In this document: positions 7,170 to 14,963 of the stretch, one piece after another
Layout of the letters: every line of letters starts with the position of its first letter
Numbering within the stretch: the stretch's first letter is position 1
Assembly (NCBI RefSeq): GCF_001673315.1
Contig: NZ_LZLQ01000148.1
Span: 1 to 64,000 of the forward strand
DNA length: 64,000 nucleotides
Source of the DNA: Mycobacterium asiaticum
Lineage (GTDB): Bacteria > Actinomycetota > Actinomycetes > Mycobacteriales > Mycobacteriaceae
Direction: 5' to 3'
Notes under the pieces: generated by a model
Told to the model about the DNA's origin: nothing
Seen by the model: only the letters and a program-made list of their open reading frames with translations
Database searches by the model: none
Program-made: the position numbers and the translations under genes

Positions 7170-7706
7170 ATGACCGTAGAAAATCTCAAGGCCGCACTGC
7201 CCGAGTACGCAAAAGACCTCAAGCTCAACCTGGGCTCGATTTCCCGCACCACGGTATTGACTCAGGAGCAGCTCTGGGGCACCCTGCTGGCCAGTGCCGC
7301 GGCAACACGAAACGCTCAGGTGCTCAGTGAGATTGCTGCCGAGGCGGCCGACAACCTGTCTGCGGAGGCCTACAACGCGGCGCTGGGAGCCGCATCGATC
7401 ATGGGTATGAACAACGTGTTCTACCGGGCACGTGGAGCCCTCGGCGGCAAATACGACGACTTGCGTCCCGGGTTGCGGATGAACATCATGGCCAATCCTG
7501 GAGTGGACAAAGCGAACTTCGAGTTGTGGAGTTTCGCAGTGTCGTCGATCAACGGATGCTCGCACTGCATGGTCGCTCACGAACACACCTTGCGCGAGTC
7601 GGGTGTCGGCCGCGAGGCCGTGCTCGAGGCGCTGAAGGTCGCGGCAATCGTTTCCGGTGTGGCCCAAGCGATCACCACCGCCGATACCTTGGCGACGGTC
7701 GGCTGA
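7170..7706 (+). CDS. ahpD: Alkyl hydroperoxide reductase AhpD
   Basis: A 178-residue carboxymuconolactone-decarboxylase-fold thiol protein that reduces oxidised AhpC, linking it to lipoamide and dihydrolipoamide dehydrogenase. The catalytic CxxC is C130-S-H-C133 in INGCSHCMVAHEHT, and the proton-relay residues E118 and H137 are present. A GGAGGG motif precedes the ATG. It is cotranscribed with ahpC and separated from the next gene by 10 bp, so the GH13 gene may be read from the same promoter. Confidence 0.98.
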   Translation: MTVENLKAALPEYAKDLKLNLGSISRTTVLTQEQLWGTLLASAAATRNAQVLSEIAAEAADNLSAEAYNAALGAASIMGMNNVFYRARGALGGKYDDLRPGLRMNIMANPGVDKANFELWSFAVSSINGCSHCMVAHEHTLRESGVGREAVLEALKVAAIVSGVAQAITTADTLATVG

Positions 7707-7716
7707 TCGCCGCGCC

Positions 7717-8997
7717 ATGACCGAACCCGCCTGGGTGCAGCACACTATCTGGTGGCAGGTCTATCCCCTGGGCTTCGTCGGAGCGTTTCCTGCCGAACCT
7801 CCGCCGGGCCCAGGGGAACACCGGCTGCGCCGGCTCGTCGACTGGTTCGACCACGCCATCGCGCTGGGCGCATCCGGCGTGGCCCTGGGGCCGATATTCG
7901 CATCGCGCACCCACGGTTATGACACCACCGACCACTACCAGATCGACCCGCGCCTCGGCGGCGACGAAGACTTCGACTATCTCGTGGCAGAGGCGCACCG
8001 CCGCGGTCTGCGCATCCTGCTCGACGGCGTGTTCAACCATGTGGGCGCGGATTTCCCCCGTTACCGTGACCCCGCATCGGCGCACTGGTTCAGCGGCGGC
8101 AACTTCGAAGGCCACGACGAACTGATCGGCCTCAACCACGACAGTCCCGAGGTGGCTGACTATGTCGTCGACGTCATGGCGCACTGGTTGGGACGTGGTG
8201 CCGACGGCTGGCGTCTGGATGCGGCTTATACGGTGCCGCAGCGTTTTTGGGCTGATGCGCTGCCCAGGGTCCGCGACCGTCATCCGGAGGCCTGGTTCGT
8301 CGGCGAATATATTCACGGCGATTACGCGGCCGAAGTCCGGGATGCCGGGTTGGACTCGGCTACCCAATACGAACTGTGGAAGGCGATCTGGAGCAGCCTC
8401 AATGACGGCAACTTCTTCGAGTTGGACTGGGCGCTGCAGCGGCACAACCAATTTCTCGCGGAGTTCGCGCCGTTGACCTTCGTCGGCAATCACGATGTCA
8501 CCCGGATCGCCAGTCAACTGCGCCACCCCGACCACCAGGCGCACGCCCTGGCTGTCCTGCTGACGGTGGGCGGTGTGCCCAGCGTCTACGCCGGCGACGA
8601 GTTCGGCTGGCGCGGAGTCAAAGAAGAGCGGTACGGCGGTGACGATGCGGTTCGACCGGAATTCGCCACTCCCCCAGTGCAACTCGACGAGTCAGGAACC
8701 CAGACCTGGGCCTTGCACCAATTCCTGGTCGGTTTGCGCCGCCGCCATCCCTGGCTGCACGCGGCGACGACAAGCGCGGTATTGCTGGAAAACAAGCACT
8801 ACGTGTACCAGACCCGGCGCGGTGACGACGCGCTGCTGGTCGCGCTCAACATCGACGACGTACCACTGCGGCTGTCGCTGCCCGAGCTGGGCACGCCGCG
8901 GGCACAGGTGCTGGCCGGGTCGTCGGCCCCGCCCGAACAGGTCGTCGACACCCTGACCGTCGAGCCGCACGGCTGGCGGATCCTGCGTCCTAGCTGA
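7717..8997 (+). CDS. GH13 alpha-amylase family glycoside hydrolase
   Basis: A 426-residue (beta/alpha)8 enzyme on alpha-glucans or related glucosides. All four conserved regions are visible: DGVFNHVG (I, 103-110), GWRLDAAY (II, nucleophile D168), FVGEYI (III, acid/base E197) and FVGNHD (IV, H258-D259). There is no signal peptide, so it is cytoplasmic. It is shorter than most amylases and lacks an evident starch-binding module. The ATG at 7717 is used because upstream starts overlap ahpD. It lies 10 bp after ahpD and overlaps the convergent DUF1810 gene by 8 bp. Substrate (trehalose-related, maltodextrin or other) is not determinable. Confidence 0.9.
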   Translation: MTEPAWVQHTIWWQVYPLGFVGAFPAEPPPGPGEHRLRRLVDWFDHAIALGASGVALGPIFASRTHGYDTTDHYQIDPRLGGDEDFDYLVAEAHRRGLRILLDGVFNHVGADFPRYRDPASAHWFSGGNFEGHDELIGLNHDSPEVADYVVDVMAHWLGRGADGWRLDAAYTVPQRFWADALPRVRDRHPEAWFVGEYIHGDYAAEVRDAGLDSATQYELWKAIWSSLNDGNFFELDWALQRHNQFLAEFAPLTFVGNHDVTRIASQLRHPDHQAHALAVLLTVGGVPSVYAGDEFGWRGVKEERYGGDDAVRPEFATPPVQLDESGTQTWALHQFLVGLRRRHPWLHAATTSAVLLENKHYVYQTRRGDDALLVALNIDDVPLRLSLPELGTPRAQVLAGSSAPPEQVVDTLTVEPHGWRILRPS

Positions 8998-9415
8998 GCC
9001 GCGCAACCGTCCGCGGGTCCTCCTCGCCGTCGTAGTACTTGTCGAGCAGCTCGACGAAATCCTCGTTGTCACTGGTGGCCCGGGCGAACAGCGTCATCGA
9101 CGACCGCAGCTTCAGGTCGTCCGGCGAGCCGAATATCTGCCCAGCCGAGCGGCCCTGTACCTGGTTGACCAGCCGGACGCACTCGCGCAATCGGGGCCCG
9201 AGCAGGTCATGCTCGAGGTAGGCGCGGACTTCCTCGAGCGAGGAGATCCCGTAGTAATCCGCCGTCGGGCTGCTGCCCAGCCCGCGCAACTGCGGGAACG
9301 CGAACCACATCCAGTGGCTGCGTTTGCGTCCGGCCCGCAACTCGTCCACGACGTCGCGGTAGACGGGGGCCTGAGCGTCCACGAAGCGCTGGAGATCGAA
9401 CGGATCATCGGCCAT
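8990..9415 (-). CDS. DUF1810 family protein, Rv1873-like
   Basis: A 141-residue all-helical protein of the DUF1810 family. The characteristic HWMWFAFPQLRGLGSS block is at about 34-49, followed by YYGISSLEEVRAYLEHDLLG. The second half has the KLRSSMTLFARA helix. Length and neighbours agree with M. tuberculosis Rv1873, which is next to lldD2 there too. No enzymatic residues are established for the family; function unknown. An ATG at 9415 with upstream GGGAGAA is preferred to an upstream extension. Confidence 0.88.
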   Translation of the reverse strand: MADDPFDLQRFVDAQAPVYRDVVDELRAGRKRSHWMWFAFPQLRGLGSSPTADYYGISSLEEVRAYLEHDLLGPRLRECVRLVNQVQGRSAGQIFGSPDDLKLRSSMTLFARATSDNEDFVELLDKYYDGEEDPRTVARLS

Positions 9416-9447
9416 TTCTCCCACCTCCACACTGGTTAGATGAACTG

Positions 9448-10668
9448 ATGGCGGTCGAACGGCGGATACCCAAATATCGGGACCTGGCACCGCTGCTGCA
9501 GTTCAAGAGGCCGCAACTCAACCGTGCCCGACGACGACTCGATGCCGCGCTCACCATCGAAGACCTGCGCCGGATCGCCAAACGACGGACACCGAAAGCG
9601 GCGTTCGACTACACCGACGGTGCGGCCGAGGACGAGCTGTCCATCGCGCGGGCCCGACAAGCCTTCCGCGACATCGAGTTTCATCCGACCATTCTGCGCA
9701 ATGTCAGCAATGTGACCGCAGGCTGGAACGTCCTGGGCCAACCCGTGGTCCTGCCCTTTGCCATCGCTCCCACCGGGTTCACCCGCTTGATGCACACCGC
9801 AGGTGAGATTGCCGGCGCCCGGGCAGCAGCCGCGGCCGGCATACCGTTTTCGTTGTCCACCCTTGGTACCAGCTCCATCGAAGGCGTCGCGACGGCTGTA
9901 CCGCAGGGCCGCAAGTGGTTTCAGCTGTACATGTGGAAGGACCGCGATCGGTCGATGGCCCTGGTGCAGCGTGCGGCCGACGCGGGGTTCGACACCATGC
10001 TGGTGACGGTGGACGTTCCGGTCGCCGGTGCGCGGTTGCGCGATGTCCGCAACGGAATGTCCATTCCGCCGGCACTGACCCTGCGCACCGTGCTCGACGC
10101 CGTGCCTCATCCGCATTGGTGGTTCGACCTGTTGACCACCGAACCGCTGTCATTCGCGTCGCTGGACCGCTGGTCGGGCACCGTCGGAGAGTATTTGAAC
10201 TCCATGTTCGACCCCAGCGTCACCTTCGACGACCTGGCCTGGATCAAATCGCACTGGCCCGGCAAGCTCGTCGTCAAAGGGATTCAGACGCTGGACGACG
10301 CCCGGACAGTGGTCGACCGCGGCGTCGACGGGATTGTCCTGTCCAATCATGGTGGGCGCCAGCTTGATCGGGCTCCAGTGCCGTTCCACCTGTTGCCGTC
10401 GGTAGCCCGCGAGCTGGGCAAGGACACCGAAATCCTGCTGGACACCGGCATCATGTCGGGCGCCGACATCGTCGCGGCGATCGCGCTGGGGGCGCGGTGC
10501 ACGCTGGTCGGGCGGGCATACCTCTACGGCCTGATGGCCGGTGGCGAGGCGGGCGTGCGCAAAGCAATCGACATCCTGGAAAGCGGAGTGCTGCGGACCA
10601 TGGCCCTGCTGGGCGTGACGTGCCTCGAAGAACTGTCGCCCAAGCATGTGACCCAACTCGCCCGTTAG
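9448..10668 (+). CDS. lldD2: FMN-dependent L-lactate dehydrogenase LldD2
   Basis: A 406-residue alpha-hydroxy-acid oxidase family flavoprotein that oxidises L-lactate to pyruvate, allowing growth on host lactate. The FMN-binding barrel shows APTGFTRLMH, STLGTSSIE and LYMWKDR. The catalytic base is H301 in SNHGGRQLD and the terminal phosphate-binding segment is DTGIMSGADIV / LVGRAYLYGL. It is probably membrane-associated through the loop around 200-235, as in this family. Neighbouring the DUF1810 gene divergently, it matches Rv1872c in position. No nearby LldR-type regulator is seen. Confidence 0.95.
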   Translation: MAVERRIPKYRDLAPLLQFKRPQLNRARRRLDAALTIEDLRRIAKRRTPKAAFDYTDGAAEDELSIARARQAFRDIEFHPTILRNVSNVTAGWNVLGQPVVLPFAIAPTGFTRLMHTAGEIAGARAAAAAGIPFSLSTLGTSSIEGVATAVPQGRKWFQLYMWKDRDRSMALVQRAADAGFDTMLVTVDVPVAGARLRDVRNGMSIPPALTLRTVLDAVPHPHWWFDLLTTEPLSFASLDRWSGTVGEYLNSMFDPSVTFDDLAWIKSHWPGKLVVKGIQTLDDARTVVDRGVDGIVLSNHGGRQLDRAPVPFHLLPSVARELGKDTEILLDTGIMSGADIVAAIALGARCTLVGRAYLYGLMAGGEAGVRKAIDILESGVLRTMALLGVTCLEELSPKHVTQLAR

Positions 10669-10705
10669 CTCGCGAGAGGACGGGAACAAACCGGAACCGG
10701 CCAAG

Positions 10706-10726
10706 GTTGAGCCAAACGGACTTAAC
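10706..10726. promoter_or_regulatory. HAIR-like inverted repeat upstream of lon (candidate HspR site)
   Basis: GTTGAGC-N7-ACTTAAC resembles the HspR-binding HAIR element CTTGAGT-N7-ACTCAAG: spacing is identical and 5 of 7 bases match in each arm. It ends 14 bp before the lon start, so a bound repressor would block initiation. HspR control of lon is established in Streptomyces. The match is imperfect. Confidence 0.45.
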
Positions 10727-10740
10727 TTTTGGAGGATTTG

Positions 10741-13071
10741 ATGGCTGAAGCCAAATCACTGCCCGTCCTGTTCGCTACCGACACGATCGTGCTGCCGGGA
10801 ATGGTGGTGCCGATCGCGCTGGACGACGCTGCCCGCGCAGCGGTCGACGCCGCCCAGGCCAGCGAGTCCCGGGAGCTGTTGATCGCACCCCGGTTGGAGG
10901 ACCGCTATCCGACCCACGGCGTCGTGGCAAAGATCTTGCAGGTCGGCCGGATAGCCGGCGGGGGCACTGCTGCCGTGGTGCGCGGTGAACGGCGCGCCCA
11001 CATCGGTGCGGGCGCCACCGGGCCCGGTGCGGCGTTGTGGGTCGAGGTGACCGATGTCGACGAGGCCGACACGAACGACGAAATCGTGGGGTTGGCTGCG
11101 GAATACAAGAAGCTGCTGCTGGCGATGCTGCAACGCCGCGACGCCTGGCAGATCATCGACCACGTCAACAGCCTGACCGACCCGTCCGCGCTGGCTGACA
11201 CCTCCGGTTACGCCTCGTACCTGTCTGATGTACAGAAGCGGCAACTGCTGGAGACCGTTGATGTGGGCCGTCGGCTCCGCCTGCTGATCGACTGGACCAG
11301 CGAGCACCTGGCCGAGGTCGAGGTTAGCGACAAGATCGCCGAAGACGTCCGCGAAGGCATGGAAAAGACGCAGAAGGAATTCCTGCTGCGCCAACAGCTG
11401 GCCGCCATCCGCAAGGAACTCGGTGAGGGCGAGCCCGAAGGCTCCGAGGACTACCGGGCCCGCGTCGAGGCCGCCGATTTGCCGGAAAAAGTGCGCGAGG
11501 CCGCACTGCGCGAGGTGGGAAAGCTGGAACGCGCCAGCGATCAGAGCCCGGAAAGCGGCTGGATCCGCACCTGGCTGGACACCGTCCTGGACCTGCCCTG
11601 GAACGTGCGCACCGACGACTCGACCGACCTGGCGGCGGCCCGGACCGTCTTGGACGCCGACCACCACGGGCTGGACGATGTCAAGGACCGCATCGTCGAA
11701 TACCTGGCGGTGCGCACCCGCCGCGCACAGCGCGGCCTGCAGGTGGTCGGCGGTCGTGGCTCCGGCGCGGTGATGGTGCTGGCTGGGCCCCCCGGGGTCG
11801 GCAAGACCTCCCTGGGTGAGAGCGTGGCCCGGGCGCTGGGCCGCAAGTTCGTGCGGGTCGCCCTGGGCGGTGTGCGCGACGAGGCCGAGATCCGCGGGCA
11901 CCGCCGTACTTACGTGGGCGCGCTGCCGGGCCGCATCGTGCGAGCCATCGCTGAAGCTGAGTCGATGAATCCCGTTGTGCTGCTGGACGAAATCGACAAG
12001 GTCGGTTCCGATTACCGGGGCGACCCGAGCGCGGCATTGCTCGAGGTGCTCGACCCGGCGCAGAATCACACGTTCCGCGACCACTACCTGGATCTGGACT
12101 TGGACCTGTCCGACGTGGTGTTCCTGGCCACCGCCAACGTGATCGAGAACATCCCGTCGGCACTGCTGGACCGCATGGAACTGGTGCAGATCGACGGTTA
12201 CACCGAGGACGACAAGGTTGCGATCGCGCGTGACTACCTGCTGCCCCGGCAGCGGGACCGGGCGGCGCTGACCGACGACGAAGTCACGGTCACCGACGCC
12301 GCACTGCGCAAGATCGCCGCCGACTACACCCGCGAACCTGGGGTGCGGCAGTTCGAACGGCTGCTGGCCAAGGCGCTGCGCAAGGTGACCACCCGGCTCG
12401 CCGAGAACGCCGAGCCGATCACCGTCGACGAATCCGATCTGGTGACTTACCTTGGCCGGCCACGGTTTACCCCGGAATCGGCGGAGCGCACCGCGGTGCC
12501 CGGGGTGGCGACCGGCCTGGCCGTCACGGGCCTGGGTGGCGATGTGCTCTACATCGAGGCGGGCGCCACCGATGGTGAACAGGGGCTGCAGCTGACGGGT
12601 CAGTTGGGCGACGTGATGAAGGAGTCGGCACAGATCGCGCTCTCCTACGTGCGTTCGCACGCAGCCGAACTCGGCGTCGATCCGACCGCGCTGGACCGTC
12701 GCATTCACGTGCACGTGCCGGCCGGCGCGGTGCCCAAAGACGGGCCGTCGGCCGGGGTGACGATGGTGACCGCGTTGGTGTCGATGGCCACCGGACGTCA
12801 AGTGCGCTCGGATGTCGGCATGACCGGCGAGGTCACGCTGAACGGCCGGGTATTGCCGATCGGCGGCGTCAAGCAGAAACTGCTTGCCGCCCAACGTGCC
12901 GGACTGTCAACGGTTTTCATCCCGGCACGCAACGAGCCGGATCTGGACCCGGAACATGGAGGAGTGCCCGCCGAAGTGCTGGAAGCTTTGACGGTCAAAC
13001 CGATGACCGACGTGGCCGAGATCGTGGCACTGGCCCTGGAACCGGCGGAGGTCGCGACGGCCGCCGCCTAA
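10741..13071 (+). CDS. lon: ATP-dependent protease La (Lon)
   Basis: A 776-residue LonA protease that unfolds and degrades damaged and regulatory proteins in the cytoplasm. It has the N-terminal substrate-recognition domain (about 8-200) and a coiled linker. The AAA+ module carries Walker A GPPGVGKTS (349-357) and Walker B VVLLDEIDKVG. The C-terminal protease domain has Ser670 in KDGPSAGVT and Lys713 in GGVKQK, the catalytic dyad with standard 43-residue spacing. A GGAGG at 10731-10735 sets the start. M. tuberculosis lacks Lon, whereas several non-tuberculous mycobacteria keep it, so this gene is useful for placement. Confidence 0.98.
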   Translation: MAEAKSLPVLFATDTIVLPGMVVPIALDDAARAAVDAAQASESRELLIAPRLEDRYPTHGVVAKILQVGRIAGGGTAAVVRGERRAHIGAGATGPGAALWVEVTDVDEADTNDEIVGLAAEYKKLLLAMLQRRDAWQIIDHVNSLTDPSALADTSGYASYLSDVQKRQLLETVDVGRRLRLLIDWTSEHLAEVEVSDKIAEDVREGMEKTQKEFLLRQQLAAIRKELGEGEPEGSEDYRARVEAADLPEKVREAALREVGKLERASDQSPESGWIRTWLDTVLDLPWNVRTDDSTDLAAARTVLDADHHGLDDVKDRIVEYLAVRTRRAQRGLQVVGGRGSGAVMVLAGPPGVGKTSLGESVARALGRKFVRVALGGVRDEAEIRGHRRTYVGALPGRIVRAIAEAESMNPVVLLDEIDKVGSDYRGDPSAALLEVLDPAQNHTFRDHYLDLDLDLSDVVFLATANVIENIPSALLDRMELVQIDGYTEDDKVAIARDYLLPRQRDRAALTDDEVTVTDAALRKIAADYTREPGVRQFERLLAKALRKVTTRLAENAEPITVDESDLVTYLGRPRFTPESAERTAVPGVATGLAVTGLGGDVLYIEAGATDGEQGLQLTGQLGDVMKESAQIALSYVRSHAAELGVDPTALDRRIHVHVPAGAVPKDGPSAGVTMVTALVSMATGRQVRSDVGMTGEVTLNGRVLPIGGVKQKLLAAQRAGLSTVFIPARNEPDLDPEHGGVPAEVLEALTVKPMTDVAEIVALALEPAEVATAAA

Positions 13072-13087
13072 GCGTTAGGGTGCACCG

Positions 13088-13204
13088 ATGGCCGCCTTGC
13101 TGCGCAAACTGTTTGGGATCGGCGATCCCCTGCCGCCGTCCGTTGCTGTCTCGGTGCCGCCGGAGTGGGTGCTGGGCGGCGTCGGTACCGCGCGGTCCGT
13201 GTAG
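13088..13204 (+). CDS. Possible 38-residue small protein between lon and the TfoX-like gene
   Basis: An ATG-started frame of 38 codons ends at TAG 12 bp before the next gene and starts 16 bp after lon, in the same orientation and spacing as a small operon gene. The product begins MAALLRKLFGIGDPLP and ends in a Gly/Val-rich tail; there is no obvious membrane segment. I do not recognise it. No clear ribosome binding site is seen, and in this G+C-rich DNA an open frame of this size can arise by chance. Confidence 0.35.
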   Translation: MAALLRKLFGIGDPLPPSVAVSVPPEWVLGGVGTARSV

Positions 13205-13216
13205 GTCCGCCCCGCC

Positions 13217-13549
13217 ATGGCCTACGACACCGACCTCGCCGACCGGGTTCGCGAACTGCTGGCGCCGCGGCCTGCCGTCGACGAAAAGCGGATGTTCGGC
13301 GGCCTGGCCTTCCTGATCGCAGGGAACATGGCGGTCGCGGTCAGCGGTCAGGGCGGGCTGCTGGTGCGGGTGCCGCCGGAGGACACCGCGAAGTTGCTCA
13401 CCCGGGCGCACGTCAGCCCGATGGTCATGGCCGGTAGGGAAACCCGCGGTTGGCTACGGGTAGCTGCGGACGCCGTGAAAACCAAACGCCAACTGCAGAG
13501 TTGGATCGAGCGTGGCGCCAACTATGCGGGTAGCCTGCCGCCCAAGTAG
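13217..13549 (+). CDS. TfoX N-terminal domain protein
   Basis: A 110-residue protein made of a single TfoX/Sxy N-terminal domain. The diagnostic segment KRMFGGLAFLIAGNMAVAV lies at about 25-43, followed by a strand-rich region and a C-terminal helix. In gamma-proteobacteria the domain occurs in competence regulators. In actinobacteria such single-domain proteins are common and uncharacterised, so no competence role is implied. It stands in line with lon and two further small genes on the same strand. Confidence 0.85.
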   Translation: MAYDTDLADRVRELLAPRPAVDEKRMFGGLAFLIAGNMAVAVSGQGGLLVRVPPEDTAKLLTRAHVSPMVMAGRETRGWLRVAADAVKTKRQLQSWIERGANYAGSLPPK

Positions 13550-13588
13550 CAGGGGTTTGCGCTGTGGCGTGGTGGGTACGCCGCGCGT

Positions 13589-14224
13589 ATGGGTAGCTCC
13601 GAACAGCGGGTACGGCGGCTGCTCAAGGTCGCCGGCACCACCTACGCCGCCGAGGCCGGCATTGACGTCAAAGACAAGCCCATGCCGCTGTTTCAGTTGC
13701 TGGTGCTGTGCATGCTGGCCAGCAAGCCGATCGACGCCTCCATCGCGATGAGCGCTGCGCGGGAACTGTTCGGAGCGGGGCTGCGCACCCCGAAGGCCGT
13801 GCTGGCATCCGACCGACCCGCCATGATCCAGGCGTTCGGCCGCGCCCACTACGTGCGCTATGACGAGAGTTCGGCCACCAGGCTCACCGACATCGCCTCG
13901 ATGGTGCGTGACGAATTCGGCGGTGACCTGCGCGAGGTTGCCCGCCGCAGTGACCGGGACACGCGTAAGGCGGCGGGAATACTCAAGGGGTTCAAGGGTA
14001 TTGGTGACACCGGTGCGGACATCTTTTTGCGTGAGGTGCAAGACGTGTGGACCTGGGCACGGCCACACTTCGACGACCGGGCCACCGCGGCGGCCAAGGC
14101 GTTGGGACTGCCCGCCGACCCACGTGAGCTGTCCGCCCTGGCGCCGCGCAGCAACGCGCGGTTGGCGGCGGCCTTGGTGCGGACGTCGCTGGACGACGAT
14201 CTCCGCCGACAGGTAACCGGCTGA
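13589..14224 (+). CDS. HhH-GPD base-excision-repair-like protein (endonuclease III-related), Rv1870c-like
   Basis: A 211-residue helical protein of the HhH-GPD superfamily. The helix-hairpin-helix reads FKGIGDTGADIFLREV (about 137-152), followed by VWTWARPHFDDRA, where an Asp takes the usual catalytic position. The lysine that makes EndoIII bifunctional is not present in the hairpin, and no C-terminal [4Fe-4S] cysteine cluster is seen. It is therefore either a monofunctional glycosylase or a non-catalytic relative. Length equals M. tuberculosis Rv1870c. The start at 13589 has weak Shine-Dalgarno support. Confidence 0.75.
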   Translation: MGSSEQRVRRLLKVAGTTYAAEAGIDVKDKPMPLFQLLVLCMLASKPIDASIAMSAARELFGAGLRTPKAVLASDRPAMIQAFGRAHYVRYDESSATRLTDIASMVRDEFGGDLREVARRSDRDTRKAAGILKGFKGIGDTGADIFLREVQDVWTWARPHFDDRATAAAKALGLPADPRELSALAPRSNARLAAALVRTSLDDDLRRQVTG

Positions 14225-14230
14225 CCCGCG

Positions 14231-14956
14231 ATGACCGTGCGGATCGGTACTTCGGGGTGGTCCTACGACCACTGGACCGACGTGCTGTACCGGCCGGGCC
14301 TGCCCGCCGCCAAGCGGCTGTCACGTTACGTCGAAGTCTTCGACACTGTGGAACTCAACGCGAGTTTCTACCGCTGGCCCAAGGATTCGACCTTTGCCGG
14401 CTGGCGTGAGCGGTTGCCCCCGGGTTTCACCATGTCGGTGAAGGCGCATCGCGGTCTGACCCACTACCGTCGGCTGGGCTCGCCGGAACCCTGGATCGAA
14501 CGGTTCGAACGTTGTTGGCAGGCGCTCGGTGATCGCCGGGGGGTGCTGCTGGTTCAACTTCATCCAGAGCAGCAGCGCGATGACACCCGGCTGGATTCGT
14601 TCCTGGGCATGATGCCGGCGTCCATCCGGACAGCCGTGGAGTTGCGCCACCCGTCCTGGGACGTGCCCGAGGTCTACGCCCTGCTGGAAAAGCACCGCGC
14701 CGCATACGTGGTGATGAGCGGTGCGAACCTGGTGTGCGTGCCGCGGGCCACCACCGATTTCGTGTATGCGCGGATGCACGGACCGGAGCCGGCCTCGATG
14801 TACACCGGTTCCTACACCGCCGAAGACCTGCGCTGGTGGGCCGACCGAATCACCGAGTGGGACAACGAAGGTCGCGACGTGTGGATGTATTTCAACAATG
14901 ACCTCGGGGGTCACGCTGTTCGCAATGCGTTGTCGCTGCGGGAATTACTCGGATAG
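14231..14956 (+). CDS. DUF72 domain-containing protein
   Basis: A 241-residue TIM-barrel-like DUF72 (YecE) protein. The N-terminal signature RIGTSGWSYDHW occupies residues 4-15, followed by the conserved ELNASFYRWP and FTMSVKAHRGLTH segments. The C-terminal YMYFNNDLGGHAV motif is also standard. Family function is unknown; structures suggest a nucleic-acid-processing or sugar-isomerase-like fold. It starts 6 bp after the HhH-GPD gene, suggesting co-translation, and is convergent with the epimerase/PEP-synthase chimera. Confidence 0.92.
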   Translation: MTVRIGTSGWSYDHWTDVLYRPGLPAAKRLSRYVEVFDTVELNASFYRWPKDSTFAGWRERLPPGFTMSVKAHRGLTHYRRLGSPEPWIERFERCWQALGDRRGVLLVQLHPEQQRDDTRLDSFLGMMPASIRTAVELRHPSWDVPEVYALLEKHRAAYVVMSGANLVCVPRATTDFVYARMHGPEPASMYTGSYTAEDLRWWADRITEWDNEGRDVWMYFNNDLGGHAVRNALSLRELLG

Positions 14957-14963
14957 CGGGCAG

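Noticed and set aside
10756..12894. 712-codon open frame antisense to lon
   Set aside because: Product is low-complexity, without recognisable domains; it is a shadow of G+C-rich codon use over a clearly coding Lon gene.
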